Below, piece by piece: positions 8,828-18,054 of a stretch of DNA of 64,000 bases (positions within the stretch are counted from its first letter, which is position 1; each line of letters opens with the position of its first letter). Source of the DNA: Rhizobium sp. AC27/96 (GTDB taxonomy: Bacteria > Pseudomonadota > Alphaproteobacteria > Rhizobiales > Rhizobiaceae); the NCBI RefSeq assembly GCF_001692325.1, contig NZ_LXKN01000007.1:1-64000 (forward strand), in the 5' to 3' direction. The notes beneath the pieces are model-generated. The model was not told the DNA's origin. It saw only the letters and a program-made list of their open reading frames with translations, and ran no database searches. The position numbers and the translations under genes were made by a program.

Positions 8828-9745
8828 TTACCTGTCGGCCGGAATGCTCTCCAGAAAGTCACGAGTTTCCGCCACGACGCGATCCTGAAACGCGATTTCC
8901 CGCACTTGCGCAGACCCCTGCATCGGCTTTCCGACCTCGTCGAAGTAAACGCCCGTCACCTTTCCCGCATTCAGCAGCACCTTCACCGCTTCGCGGGCCG
9001 CCAGCTTCGGAGTGCTCCAGTATTTGATGTAGGGCGCGAGGGGCGAGAGGACGTACTTCATCAGAAGGCGCAGGAAGATATTGGCATCGCGTCCAAGGCC
9101 GCTGCCTGGACTGAAACCAGGCTCCAGGGCGTTGACGTAAAGGCGCGGGTTCTCGCGTGCCAGTGTGTAGACGGTTGCGAGGTTGCATTGTTTCGAGGTG
9201 GCGTAGGCGTCCGCACCGGGCATCTTCGACCCGTCCGCTTTCCACTCGCCCCGCGCGCTCGCCTCAACCGAAATGTAGCGACCACCTCGAAAACCCGCCA
9301 CTCTGGCAGGCTTTCGCTCGGGGTCCTCCACGCCCGATGCGATGAAAACGACGTTCGCGCCATCGGGCAGATGCGGCAGAAGCGCTTCGGTGAGTGCAAA
9401 CGGGCCGAGATGGTTGGTGGAAAAGGTCGTATCCCAGCCTAGTGTGTTCCTCGTCGCCTTTAGCTGCATGATACCCGCATTGTTCAACAGGCCCCCGATC
9501 GGAAGATTGAGGGCGATAATCTCCTGAACCGCGCGTTTGACGCTGGCAGGTTCCGACAGGTCGCAGACGATGGATGCGGCCTGTTGTCCTCGCTGTTCGA
9601 TGAGCTTTTTTACCTCAGACAGCCTTGCGGGGTCGCGTCCGACGAGGACGACGTTTCCATGCCTGGCAAGTTCAAGCGCGGTGTCTCGGCCGATGCCCGA
9701 AGTCGGCCCGGTAACAATGTAGGCCCTGTCGTTGGGAAAAGTCAT
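8828..9745 (-). CDS. Short-chain dehydrogenase/reductase
   Basis: A 305-residue SDR. The N-terminal dinucleotide-binding motif is TGPTSGIG (about residues 12-19), with NNAG near residue 90 and the catalytic YATSK near residue 180. The length and the long C-terminal part resemble the retinol-dehydrogenase-like branch rather than the 250-residue classical enzymes. The substrate is unknown. It is the second gene of a two-SDR unit transcribed away from the AraC regulator at 10683, 20 bases after the first SDR. That layout suggests AraC-controlled reduction or oxidation of a carbonyl or alcohol compound. Confidence 0.88.
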   Translation of the reverse strand: MTFPNDRAYIVTGPTSGIGRDTALELARHGNVVLVGRDPARLSEVKKLIEQRGQQAASIVCDLSEPASVKRAVQEIIALNLPIGGLLNNAGIMQLKATRNTLGWDTTFSTNHLGPFALTEALLPHLPDGANVVFIASGVEDPERKPARVAGFRGGRYISVEASARGEWKADGSKMPGADAYATSKQCNLATVYTLARENPRLYVNALEPGFSPGSGLGRDANIFLRLLMKYVLSPLAPYIKYWSTPKLAAREAVKVLLNAGKVTGVYFDEVGKPMQGSAQVREIAFQDRVVAETRDFLESIPADR

Positions 9746-9765
9746 GATGTTCTCTTTTCAAGGTG

Positions 9766-10545
9766 TCAGATATGAACGCCGCCAGCCACTTCGATGCGCT
9801 GTGCGTTCACCCAGCCGAACTCTTCGGACAGCAGCCCGGCGATAACCTGGCCGACATCGTCGGGCAGACCGACGCGCCCGAGCGCCGTATGATCGGCGAC
9901 CATCTGGTTGACCTGCGGATTATCCCTGACGATGCCGCCGCTGAAGTCGGTGGCGATAGCCCCAGGTGCGACGACATTGACGGTGATCCGGCGCGGGCCT
10001 AACTCCAGCGCCATATAGCGGGTGAGAGCCTCCACGGCGGCCTTCATCGGCCCGTAGATGGCGCGTCCATTCAGGGCAAATCGGGCAAGCCCGGATGAGA
10101 TGTTGATGATCCTGCCGCCGTCATTGATGTGCGGCAGCAATGCCTGGGTGAGCAGGAAGACGCCTTTGAAGTGGACGTTAAACTGCGCATCGATCTCGGC
10201 CTCGGTGCCGTTCGCCAGCGTTGCGGCAGAGGAGGTGCCGGCATTGTTGACGAGATAGTCGAAGCGGTCGGCTTCCATTTTCGCGAGAGCGCTCCGGACG
10301 CTCTCGACGAAGCCCGCGAATTCAGCGGCGTTGCCGGCATCGAGCTGCAGGGCGATGGCCGTCGCACCCGCTTCGGCGGCAAGTGCTACGACCCTATCGG
10401 CTTCTGCCTGATTTGACTTGTAGGTGAATATCGAACGGACGCCGCGTTTTGCGAGGTTCAGCACCGTACTGCGACCGATCCCGCGGCTGCCGCCGGTGAT
10501 GATGGCGATCTTTTGGGTTGATCCTGTTGAATTCTCAGATGTCAT
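9766..10545 (-). CDS. Classical short-chain dehydrogenase/reductase (FabG-like)
   Basis: 259 residues, the normal size for a classical SDR. TGGSRGIG binds the nucleotide at about residues 17-24, NNAG is near residue 100, the catalytic Ser lies in NISSGLA and the YxxxK motif is YGPMK. The C-terminus carries the usual VAGGVHI end. A basic patch after the first strand (TYKSN) hints at NADP(H) preference; this is inference. It is the first gene of the SDR pair divergent from the AraC regulator. The product is a 3-oxoacyl reductase-like or general carbonyl reductase, with the substrate unassigned. Confidence 0.9.
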   Translation of the reverse strand: MTSENSTGSTQKIAIITGGSRGIGRSTVLNLAKRGVRSIFTYKSNQAEADRVVALAAEAGATAIALQLDAGNAAEFAGFVESVRSALAKMEADRFDYLVNNAGTSSAATLANGTEAEIDAQFNVHFKGVFLLTQALLPHINDGGRIINISSGLARFALNGRAIYGPMKAAVEALTRYMALELGPRRITVNVVAPGAIATDFSGGIVRDNPQVNQMVADHTALGRVGLPDDVGQVIAGLLSEEFGWVNAQRIEVAGGVHI

Positions 10546-10577
10546 GATGGGCTCCTATATCCGGCCAATGGTCGATT

Positions 10578-10632
10578 ATAGGCAGGAGCGGAGCCTCAGT
10601 TGAATGCCGAAACCATCCTGTTTCTTGCCTAT
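10578..10632. promoter_or_regulatory. Inverted repeat in the SDR/AraC divergent promoter region
   Basis: ATAGGCAGGA (10578-10587) and TCTTGCCTAT (10623-10632) are inverted copies matching at 9 of 10 bases, 45 bases apart, inside the 137-base region between the divergent SDR and AraC genes. The position and spacing fit two half-sites for the AraC protein encoded next door. No clear -35/-10 pair was seen. Confidence 0.35.
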
Positions 10633-10682
10633 TCCTGCTGATGGATCTATGGTGCGAGCTTGCGCGATGAGGATGAAAAAAC

Positions 10683-11621
10683 ATGCTCGAGGAATTGGCG
10701 GCGGCGATGCTGGACTATACGGATCGTCAGAAAGGCATGAGTCCCTACTTCACGCCGATCGACAGCATGGCCATTCTTCGCTCCGACCATCCGAAGCCGC
10801 CAGTCCACCGGATATCGCAGCCGGCCATGTGCATCGTGGCTCAGGGTGCCAAATGGGCGAGCTTCGGCGAGAACAAGCTGGAATATAAGGCAGGCGAAGC
10901 CCTGGTCGTCGGGGTGGAGGCACCGTCGATCGGACGCGTCACGGAAGCCAGTCCGGATAAGCCATGTCTCGTTCTGGCGTTCGAGCTTGACCTTGTGATC
11001 ATGCGAAGCGTCGCCGAAAGCCTGGATGAGCCCCCAAAGGCAAGCGGAGATACTGGACGCGGCGTATTCGTCACCGACTTTCAAGGCCCGCTCGCCGATT
11101 GCGCGCTTCGCCTGGTTCGTTTGCTTGATACGCCAAAGGCAATCCCGACGCTTTACCCGGTGATCATGCGCGAGATCTGCTACTGGCTCCTGACCGGGCC
11201 TCACGGCGGGGATATCATCCGCATGGCTTTGGCGAACAGTCCCTCGCAGAGGGTGCTGGAGGCCATGCGTCGCCTGCGCGAACGTTTTGCGGAGCCCGTT
11301 CGCATCGACGAGCTGGCGGAAATCGCCCAGATCAGCGTCTCTGCCTTCCATCGCCAGTTCAAGGCACTGACATCCGTCTCGCCGCTGCAATACCAAAAGC
11401 AGCTTCGGCTTCTGGAGGCGCGCCGCTTGATGGTTTCCCGAGCAGTCAACGTCGAAGCCGCCGCGTTCCAGGTCGGCTACGAAAGCCCATCCCAGTTCAG
11501 CCGTGAATATGCGCGCATGTTTGGCGAGCCGCCAAAGCGGGACCTGAAGCGCCTGGCTTCAAGACTTCAGGACGATATCGTCCAAGGAGATCACAAGGCC
11601 ATGCTTATGGGAGCCGCCTAG
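10683..11621 (+). CDS. AraC-family transcriptional regulator (AraC_N type)
   Basis: 312 residues. The N-terminal half is a cupin-like sensor of the AraC_N type (HRISQPAMCIVAQGAKW near residues 42-58, then YKAGEALVVGV). The C-terminal half carries two helix-turn-helix units: RIDELAEIAQISVSAFHRQFK near residue 212 and VEAAAFQVGYESPSQFSREY near residue 261, ending FGEPPKRDL. The ATG at 10683 follows GAGG at about nine bases. Regulators of this subgroup often control adjacent oxidoreductases, as E. coli YqhC does for an aldehyde reductase. The divergent SDR pair is the obvious target. Confidence 0.9.
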   Translation: MLEELAAAMLDYTDRQKGMSPYFTPIDSMAILRSDHPKPPVHRISQPAMCIVAQGAKWASFGENKLEYKAGEALVVGVEAPSIGRVTEASPDKPCLVLAFELDLVIMRSVAESLDEPPKASGDTGRGVFVTDFQGPLADCALRLVRLLDTPKAIPTLYPVIMREICYWLLTGPHGGDIIRMALANSPSQRVLEAMRRLRERFAEPVRIDELAEIAQISVSAFHRQFKALTSVSPLQYQKQLRLLEARRLMVSRAVNVEAAAFQVGYESPSQFSREYARMFGEPPKRDLKRLASRLQDDIVQGDHKAMLMGAA

Positions 11622-11678
11622 GCCGCCCCTATCCTGATGCCTGCCTGCTTGGAGTTGGGCGCCTTTCAGCGCCACTCT

Positions 11679-12686
11679 TTAGCGCTGATCCAGTCCGACG
11701 CTTCCGAACTGATTGCCGGCCGCCGCGAAACCATCGAGACCCGTCGCAACGACCGATACCCTGAACACGCCGTCAAGGTTCCGGTCAAAAATCGCACCGA
11801 CAACGATATCGGCATCGTCAAGGACTTCATCGCGGATGCGACTGGCGGCCTCGTCGACCTCGAACAGCGTCATGTCCGTGCCGCCGGAGATCGAGATCAG
11901 CACGCCGCGAGCGCCCTTCATGCTCATGTCATCCAGAAGCGGGTTGGCAACGGCGGCGTCTGCCGCCTTCAATGCACGGCCCGGACCGCTCGCCTCGCCC
12001 GTTCCCATCATCGCCCGGCCCATGCCGCGCATGACGGATTTGACGTCGGCAAAGTCGAGGTTGATAAGGCCTTCCTTGATGATGAGGTCGGTGATGCAGC
12101 TGACGCCGGCATAGAGCACCCGGTCAGCCGTCACGAAAGCATTCGCGAAGGTGGTCGTGGCATCCGCAATGCGAAACAGGTTCTGATTGGGAATGACGAT
12201 GACGGTATCCGTACATTCACGAAGCCGGTCGATACCCGCATCGGCTGTGCGCATGCGCCGGTTGCCTTCGAAGGTGAAGGGCTTGGTGACGACGCCGACC
12301 GTAAGGATGCCCGCCTGTCGCGCCACTTGCGCGATGACCGGTGCCGCGCCCGTGCCGGTGCCGCCGCCCATTCCGGCCGTGATGAAACACATATGCGTGC
12401 CTTGAAGGTGGTCCATGATTTCATCGATGGATTCCTCGGCGGCTGCACGCCCGATATCTGGCAAGGAACCGGCGCCGAGACCTTCGGTTACCTGCGCACC
12501 GAGCTGAATGCGCTTGGCCGCTTTCGAGGTCGCGAGCGCCTGTGCGTCTGTGTTGGCGGCGATGAATTCGACGCCCTGAAGCTCCTCGGCAATCATGTTG
12601 TTGATCGCGTTGCCACCGCCGCCGCCGACACCTACGACGGAAATCTTCGGTATCACCCCGGAAAGCGGTGCGCGGATGTCGGCCAT
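11679..12686 (-). CDS. Tail-less FtsZ homologue (GTPase core only)
   Basis: A tubulin-like FtsZ of about 335 residues. The GTP-binding features are all present: [13 protein letters not shown] near residues 19-31, NTDAQAL near 45, the tubulin signature GMGGGTGTG at 105-113, and the T7 loop NLDFADV at 209-215 with the catalytic Asp residues. The protein ends at FGSVGLDQR, directly after the core, so the disordered linker and the C-terminal peptide that binds FtsA, ZapA or EzrA-type partners are absent. This matches the short second FtsZ known in Sinorhizobium and Agrobacterium. ATG at 12686 follows GGAG at eight bases; GTG at 12722 would add 12 residues. It stands alone, convergent with the AraC gene. 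Confidence 0.9.
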   Translation of the reverse strand: MADIRAPLSGVIPKISVVGVGGGGGNAINNMIAEELQGVEFIAANTDAQALATSKAAKRIQLGAQVTEGLGAGSLPDIGRAAAEESIDEIMDHLQGTHMCFITAGMGGGTGTGAAPVIAQVARQAGILTVGVVTKPFTFEGNRRMRTADAGIDRLRECTDTVIVIPNQNLFRIADATTTFANAFVTADRVLYAGVSCITDLIIKEGLINLDFADVKSVMRGMGRAMMGTGEASGPGRALKAADAAVANPLLDDMSMKGARGVLISISGGTDMTLFEVDEAASRIRDEVLDDADIVVGAIFDRNLDGVFRVSVVATGLDGFAAAGNQFGSVGLDQR

Positions 12687-12881
12687 GAAGGACTCCAATG
12701 GATCAATTTCAACGTCGCTCACGATCGCGTGCCACTATGGGCGGAGACCGTAGCGATTCGCGGAAGCATAGAGATCCTACCGAGGAACGTGTGCGCATTA
12801 CGGCACGAGCCGGCGACTCTCCACAAGATAATGAGTTTGGCGGGATAACGATTCCAATCGTCATTCGAAACCGCTCGGATT

Positions 12882-13952
12882 CTAGGCCGGCATCAGCCGC
12901 TTTTCCGTTTTCGCATCAAATAGATGTACCTTGCCGAGGTCCGGAGCGATCACGATACTATCGCCAGCCCGCAGATCCAGCCGCTCCCTCACGGTCGCGA
13001 TGAGGTGGTCCGAGCCGAGCTTGGCCGTCACCTGGGTTTCAGCGCCAGTGGGTTCAATGAGCACGACTTCGGCTGCAACCGGCCCTTGCCCGATGGTGAG
13101 ATGCTCCGGTCTGATCCCGTAAATGATTTCCGCCCCCGGCTCCAACGCCGCTCCGACGGGTAAGGGCAACTGCCCTCCCCCGTCTGCAATGAAGGTGGGT
13201 GCGCCGGCAGTGCCGACTTTGCCGCGAATGAGGTTCATTCCCGGCGAACCGATGAAACCGGCGACGAAGAGATTTGCCGGGTGGTCATAGAGATCCAGGG
13301 GTGAGCCGATCTGCTCCACATATCCGTCCCGCATCACCACGATCCGGTCGGCCATGGTCATGGCTTCGATCTGGTCATGCGTGACGTAGACGATCGTTGT
13401 CTTCAGCCGCTGATGCAGCTGCTTGATCTCGGAGCGCATCTGAACGCGCAGCTTCGCATCCAGGTTCGACAATGGCTCGTCAAACAGGAATACCTGCGGC
13501 TGCCGCACGATTGCCCGACCCATTGCCACGCGCTGGCGCTGGCCGCCGGAAAGGTTTCTCGGATATCTGTCGAGCAGGTGCTCAAGCCCGAGAATCTGAG
13601 CGGCCTCCAGCACTCGCTGCCGCGTCTGTTCCTTGGGGGCTTTCGCCAGCCGCAGCGAAAACCCCATATTCGCCTCGACGGTCAAATGCGGGTAAAGCGC
13701 GTAGGACTGAAAGACCATGGCGATATCGCGCTCCTTCGGAGCGACATTGTTCACGACCTTGCTGCCGATGGAGATCCTGCCGTCGGAAATCTCCTCCAGC
13801 CCGGCGATCATGCGCAACAGGGTCGATTTTCCGCAGCCGGACGGTCCGACGAGGATGACGAATTCGCCGTCCTGGATATCGATATTGACCCCGTGCAGAA
13901 CTTCGAAGTGACCGTAGCTCTTGCGGGCATTCGCCACGTTTACTGACGCCAT
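12882..13952 (-). CDS. Sugar ABC transporter ATPase (UgpC/MsmK/MalK type)
   Basis: A 356-residue CUT1-family ATPase with Walker [20 protein letters not shown], signature LSGGQRQR, Walker B VFLFDEP and [15 protein letters not shown], followed by the C-terminal TOBE domain (IYGIRPEHL). It is the last gene of the amino-sugar operon running from 21089, 67 bases after the GatZ-type gene, and energises the permeases at 16280 and 17137. The start at 13952 has GGAGAGAG just upstream. The sequence is very similar in layout to the ATPase at 42387, as usual for exchangeable CUT1 ATPases. Confidence 0.93.
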   Translation of the reverse strand: MASVNVANARKSYGHFEVLHGVNIDIQDGEFVILVGPSGCGKSTLLRMIAGLEEISDGRISIGSKVVNNVAPKERDIAMVFQSYALYPHLTVEANMGFSLRLAKAPKEQTRQRVLEAAQILGLEHLLDRYPRNLSGGQRQRVAMGRAIVRQPQVFLFDEPLSNLDAKLRVQMRSEIKQLHQRLKTTIVYVTHDQIEAMTMADRIVVMRDGYVEQIGSPLDLYDHPANLFVAGFIGSPGMNLIRGKVGTAGAPTFIADGGGQLPLPVGAALEPGAEIIYGIRPEHLTIGQGPVAAEVVLIEPTGAETQVTAKLGSDHLIATVRERLDLRAGDSIVIAPDLGKVHLFDAKTEKRLMPA

Positions 13953-14019
13953 AACTCTCTCCGGCTGGAATTCTTAAAGTTCGGTCTGCGGCCCTTCGCT
14001 GAAGATGGCCACGCTTCTG

Positions 14020-15318
14020 TTATCGGGCTGCCGTGGCAGCGGAATAAGGCGCCAGCGCCGCGTCGATCGCAGCAAGGCAGAGTTCTCTCGCCCGTGGGAC
14101 GATCCGCTTCGACACCACATCGGGATAGAGCCTGGCCAGATATTGGCTGATCAGGGTCTCCGGGATATCACCTCGGAGCCGATCGAACACTGCATCGACG
14201 GCGGCGGATGCGCGCGCGTCTGGCCAGTAATAGCGAATACGGTCGCTATAGCTGAAATGTCGCTGCAGCCTCTGTTCCTCGGCTCTGCCGGTGTAGTGGC
14301 CGGTCCAATGTGTGGGTTGATCGAGCATAATTGCTTCCATGGTCGCGGCCAGACCGGTGTGCTGTGGCTTTCCGGCCATCACATCCGCGATTGCATCGAG
14401 ACAGTAGAGCGCTTCCCGCAGGGCAAAGGTCAAGCCGGGTCCCACCTTCAGAATGGCAAAGCCACTGTCGACAAGAGCGGACAGGGCTTCCGTTGGCTGG
14501 TAGTCGGTCGAATGCGCTTCAAAAAGCAGCCCCGGCATTTCGTCCAGAGCAGAAATGAGGTTCCGGGCTCTCTCGGGTCTGTAGAGTGCCACATTGGCGT
14601 TGCCGAATTCCACGCCCGGCTGGACCACGATGCCGATGACGCGCTCCATTGCCGCCGCGACACCTGCCTCGGCGAAGGAGGAGCGATGAACCGCCAGCGT
14701 TTTCAAGGCTGCGTCGGCCCGTGTGATCTCGATCTCTTCGAGCGCATGCGTCGCTCCACCAGGCGGCGGCACTTCGGTTCCGACGACGTAAACTGGCGGA
14801 CGGAAATCGGAACGCTTCGCCGCGTCTTCCGCGACTTTGGCAAGGCGCGCGGCCCGGGCCGCGGTCAACTCGTCGGCAAGTGCAACAGGCTCGCCGGCGC
14901 AGCCCATGGAGGTGTCGAGATGGAGCTTCTCGAATCCCGCCTCGACATAGGCGGCTACCATGGCCTCTGCCCGCGTCATCGCTTCCTCGGCGGGCAGCTT
15001 TCTCCACGGATTGGGGCCGAGATGATCGCCCCCGAGAATGATGCGCTCGGCGGGATAGCCGACCTCTGCGGCGATCCCTTCGATGAACCGGCGAAAGTCC
15101 GCCGGCTTCATCCCGGTATAGCCGCCCTCCTGATTGACCTGATTGCAGGTGGCTTCGATAAGCACCGCCCGGCCCTCGGCAGCTGCGCGGCGAAGCGCCG
15201 CCTCGATGACGAGCGGGTGAGCCGAGCAGACGGAGGTAATGCCGCGCGGCAGGGGCAGATCTCTCGCCCCGAAGAGCTTTCGAAGCGCGATCTGACGGTT
15301 CTCTTCGATCGACGTCAT
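14020..15318 (-). CDS. GatZ/KbaZ family protein, probable D-tagatose-6-phosphate 4-epimerase
   Basis: A 432-residue protein of the GatZ/KbaZ family, first described as the non-catalytic subunit of tagatose-bisphosphate aldolase. The family signatures IEATCNQVNQEGGYTGMKP (near residue 54) and GGDHLGPNPW (near 95) are clear. No GatY/KbaY catalytic subunit and no tagatose-6-phosphate kinase occur in the operon or window. An Agrobacterium fabrum member of this family acts alone as D-tagatose-6-phosphate 4-epimerase (EC 5.1.3.40), giving fructose 6-phosphate, and that role fits best here. The start overlaps the SIS gene stop (ATGA). Function as an aldolase subunit with a partner encoded elsewhere cannot be excluded. 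Confidence 0.85.
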   Translation of the reverse strand: MTSIEENRQIALRKLFGARDLPLPRGITSVCSAHPLVIEAALRRAAAEGRAVLIEATCNQVNQEGGYTGMKPADFRRFIEGIAAEVGYPAERIILGGDHLGPNPWRKLPAEEAMTRAEAMVAAYVEAGFEKLHLDTSMGCAGEPVALADELTAARAARLAKVAEDAAKRSDFRPPVYVVGTEVPPPGGATHALEEIEITRADAALKTLAVHRSSFAEAGVAAAMERVIGIVVQPGVEFGNANVALYRPERARNLISALDEMPGLLFEAHSTDYQPTEALSALVDSGFAILKVGPGLTFALREALYCLDAIADVMAGKPQHTGLAATMEAIMLDQPTHWTGHYTGRAEEQRLQRHFSYSDRIRYYWPDARASAAVDAVFDRLRGDIPETLISQYLARLYPDVVSKRIVPRARELCLAAIDAALAPYSAATAAR

Positions 15319-16268
15319 GCGAGTTTGACAACCTTGGTCAGGTGGCGCGGGGAAACGGTATCGATCTGATGGGCCTGGGCAACGCGTTCGCCAAGGATCT
15401 GCAACGCCGGGAGGACGACGAGACCGGCAAGCGAAAGATCGACATCCGTGGCGAGTTCGAGATCTCCCGGGCCACCAATTCCGATGACAACCGCGCCCTT
15501 TTCTCTCAGCTCATCCACCAGCTTCATCTCGGCCTCTTTCTGATCCGAGGTGTAGAGCACCACTGCGGCAGTCTTTTCGTCGACAAGGCTGATGGGCCCG
15601 TGGCGATATTCGAGCGGGTGGAAGGCTTGCGTCATCACCTGGCTCATTTCCATGAGCTTGAGCGCGCCTTCCAAGGCAATACCGAACAGCGGGCCACCAC
15701 CCAGAAATACGAAATGCGAGCGGCCGGCGATAATCTGGGGAAGTGCTGCATCGAGGTCGCCGGCGAGCCGGCGGGCGGAACTGACCGCCGATTGCGGAAT
15801 TTCCTGCCCGACCATCTGTAAGCCGAGAAGCACCATAAGGCTCGCCGACACCGTCATGACGATGCCTTCTTCCGGATGTGTCGCGGCGGCGATCATCCGA
15901 TCGCAGTTTTTCGCGAGCGAGCTTTCCGGTTCAACGGTTATGGCCGTTACGAAGGCTCCGGCTGCGCGGCTTGCCTTGGCCGCGGCGACAGTTTCGGTCG
16001 TTTCGCCGCTGCGGGAGAGTGCGACCACATGGGTCTTTCGCCATTCGGGCCAGAAGGCCGACGGCCGGTTCTGCCATTCTGCACCAGGCACGGCGATTGC
16101 TTTGTATCCGGCCATATTCGAATAGGCAGCCAGCGAGAGCGCAAGATTGAAGGATGTGCCGCAGCCGACAAAGACGAGCAGCTCGGTGCTATCGATGGCT
16201 GAATTCGAGCCAATGGCCTTTTCCCAGTAAGGGTATTGCTCGAAAATAACCTTTTCGGTCGTGTTCAT
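15315..16268 (-). CDS. SIS-domain sugar-phosphate isomerase/deaminase, AgaS-like
   Basis: 317 residues with two SIS domains. The first has VGCGTSFNLAL (about residues 34-44) and the phosphate-binding SRSGETTET near 86. The second has FLGGGPLFGIALEGALKL and HPLEYRHGPISL, as in the isomerase half of GlmS and in AgaS. AgaS converts galactosamine 6-phosphate to tagatose 6-phosphate and ammonia. The neighbours fit that reaction: a BadF-type kinase upstream and a GatZ-type protein that would take tagatose 6-phosphate downstream. It is shorter than E. coli AgaS, so other aldosamine or fructosamine 6-phosphates are possible substrates. It overlaps the GatZ gene by four bases. Confidence 0.8.
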   Translation of the reverse strand: MNTTEKVIFEQYPYWEKAIGSNSAIDSTELLVFVGCGTSFNLALSLAAYSNMAGYKAIAVPGAEWQNRPSAFWPEWRKTHVVALSRSGETTETVAAAKASRAAGAFVTAITVEPESSLAKNCDRMIAAATHPEEGIVMTVSASLMVLLGLQMVGQEIPQSAVSSARRLAGDLDAALPQIIAGRSHFVFLGGGPLFGIALEGALKLMEMSQVMTQAFHPLEYRHGPISLVDEKTAAVVLYTSDQKEAEMKLVDELREKGAVVIGIGGPGDLELATDVDLSLAGLVVLPALQILGERVAQAHQIDTVSPRHLTKVVKLA

Positions 16269-16279
16269 GGGGTCTCCGA

Positions 16280-17137
16280 TTATTTGACCGAACCAGCCAG
16301 CAAGCCGCTGACGAGGTATCGGTTGAGGAAAATGACGACCAGGGCAGGAATGACGATTGCGATCGAGCCGCTTGCCGTGATCAGGCCATAGTCGATGAAG
16401 TTCTTGGTGACGAATTCGGGGATCAGAACCGTCAGAGGCTTCGTCGCCTGCGGCGAGAAGATGAGCGGAACGAGGTATTGTCCCCAGGCACCCAGGAAGG
16501 TCAGGATCGCGGCTGCCGTCAGCCCGGGTCCGGCGAGTGGCAGCACGATATTGAAGAAGATGTAGAGCTTGCCCGCGCCGTCGAGCTGCGCAGCCTCCTC
16601 CAGGGCGATCGGAAGGGCCTCGAAGACGCTTCTAAGCAGCCACAGCGACAGCGGCAGATAGGCCGAAACATAAATCAGTGCGACACCGACATAGGTATCG
16701 ACCAGATGCAGCTTGATCATGATCTGGTAGAGCGGGATCAATACGGCATAGGCCGGGATCGCCAGCGTCGCCACGACGGCAATGAAGAGCGTCTTTCGGC
16801 CAGGAAATTGAAGCCGCGTAAACGCATAGGCACCGAGCGCGGAGACCGCGACGCAGAGCAGCGTCGCCGCTACCGAGGTCACCACGCTGTTGATCAGGGC
16901 TGCCTGAAATTGCTTGAACACTTCCACGCCGCCAATCCGGGCGATGTCGATGCCAAGCAGTCGAGAATAATGATCGAGCGTGAAGTGCTTCGGGAAGAAG
17001 TTGATCGGCCGCGTCGAGAAATCGTCTGTGGGTGTGACCGAGCTTGCAATGGTCCAGTAGATCGGCCCCAGGGACCAGATCAACAGGACGGCAACGCCGG
17101 TCCAAACCATGATTCTATATGGAATAGTGGTCTTCAT
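16280..17137 (-). CDS. Sugar ABC transporter permease (CUT1, MalG/LacG type)
   Basis: A 285-residue permease with six hydrophobic segments, the first at about residues 9-30 (IMVWTGVAVLLIWSLGPIYW). The coupling helix is EEAAQLDGAGKLYIFFNI near residue 190. The short C-terminus ends LLAGSVK, typical of the second permease of CUT1 systems. Its start shares one base with the stop of the preceding permease. Partners are the permease at 17137, the binding protein at 18051 and the ATPase at 12882. The cargo is inferred from the linked enzymes to be an amino sugar of the galacto series or a short oligosaccharide containing it. Confidence 0.92.
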   Translation of the reverse strand: MKTTIPYRIMVWTGVAVLLIWSLGPIYWTIASSVTPTDDFSTRPINFFPKHFTLDHYSRLLGIDIARIGGVEVFKQFQAALINSVVTSVAATLLCVAVSALGAYAFTRLQFPGRKTLFIAVVATLAIPAYAVLIPLYQIMIKLHLVDTYVGVALIYVSAYLPLSLWLLRSVFEALPIALEEAAQLDGAGKLYIFFNIVLPLAGPGLTAAAILTFLGAWGQYLVPLIFSPQATKPLTVLIPEFVTKNFIDYGLITASGSIAIVIPALVVIFLNRYLVSGLLAGSVK

Positions 17138-18054
17138 CAGTCGAACCGTGTGTTGCGATAAACGCGAAGGACGTAGACGAGCGAGATGAGCAGAGACACC
17201 AGCGTGATGACCACCGAGAGCGCCATGCCATAGGAAAAGCGGAGGTTCTGGAACGTCTCGAGGTAGATCTGCACCAGCACGGGCCGCGTCTCCAGGCTTG
17301 CACCCGCAAGGACCCAGGCTTCGTCGAAGAGGTTGAAGGCATTCACGGTCGCATTCGTCATGGCGACGGCGATGGCGCTTCGAACGAGCGGAAGGGTGAC
17401 CAATCCGAACATCTGAAAGCGCGTGGCTCCGTCGATGCGGGCGGCCTCATAGAGATGCGCCGGAATGCTCTGCATCGCCGCCAGAACGATGACAATGGTC
17501 AACGGCATCATCCGCCAAACATGAACAACGGTGACGGCTATGATCGCGCTGGTTCGATCGTTGAACCAGACGTGGTTTTCGAAGGGCAGCCCGAGTGCCG
17601 AGAGAATGCCGTTCAACAGGCCGGCGCCTGGCTGATAGATCCAGAGCCAGATCACCGAATTGACGACGCCGGGAAGAGCCCAGGGCAGAATTACTGCCGC
17701 AAGCACCCATTGCCGCCCGACCTTGATCTGGTTGATCAGCGCAGCCGCAAGGACGCCGAAGATGGTCTCGGCGGCCACGGCCAGAACGACGTAGATGAGC
17801 GTGTTGACCCATGTCGTCGCGAGCTGGCCGTCGGTCAGCATGCGGGTGTAATTCTCGAGGCCGACGAATGGAGTGCCCGCCTGCATGGGATTGACCCTGT
17901 GCAGGCTGTCCCACAGGGTCCGTCCCATCGGGTAGAAGACCAGGGCAGCCATGGTGATGACGATGGGAGACACCAGCAGCAGGCCCAGTGTGGTGTCGGC
18001 GCTGACGCCGACCCCACGCTTGCTCGTAACACCTTCTGACGTAACGGCTGTCAT
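17137..18054 (-). CDS. Sugar ABC transporter permease (CUT1, MalF/LacF type)
   Basis: A 305-residue permease. After a hydrophilic N-terminus the first membrane segment is LGLLLVSPIVITMAALVF (about residues 24-41), and the coupling motif YEAARIDGATRFQMFGLV is near residue 214. The sequence QAGTPFVGLENYTRML is the usual periplasmic P1 loop of the MalF-like partner. It overlaps the binding-protein stop by four bases and the next permease start by one base, so the transporter genes are tightly coupled. Confidence 0.92.
   Translation of the reverse strand: MTAVTSEGVTSKRGVGVSADTTLGLLLVSPIVITMAALVFYPMGRTLWDSLHRVNPMQAGTPFVGLENYTRMLTDGQLATTWVNTLIYVVLAVAAETIFGVLAAALINQIKVGRQWVLAAVILPWALPGVVNSVIWLWIYQPGAGLLNGILSALGLPFENHVWFNDRTSAIIAVTVVHVWRMMPLTIVIVLAAMQSIPAHLYEAARIDGATRFQMFGLVTLPLVRSAIAVAMTNATVNAFNLFDEAWVLAGASLETRPVLVQIYLETFQNLRFSYGMALSVVITLVSLLISLVYVLRVYRNTRFD

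Noticed and set aside
8572..8862. 96-codon minus-strand frame beyond the end of the SDR gene
   Set aside because: It overlaps the SDR 3' end and lacks a ribosome site and recognisable sequence.
14005..15369. 454-codon plus-strand frame opposite the GatZ-type gene
   Set aside because: It is the shadow of a conserved gene. The predicted product has no motif.
15315..16268. Annotation as GlmS (glutamine-fructose-6-phosphate transaminase)
   Set aside because: It contains only the isomerase-type SIS domains. The N-terminal glutaminase domain with its catalytic Cys is absent, and the operon is catabolic.
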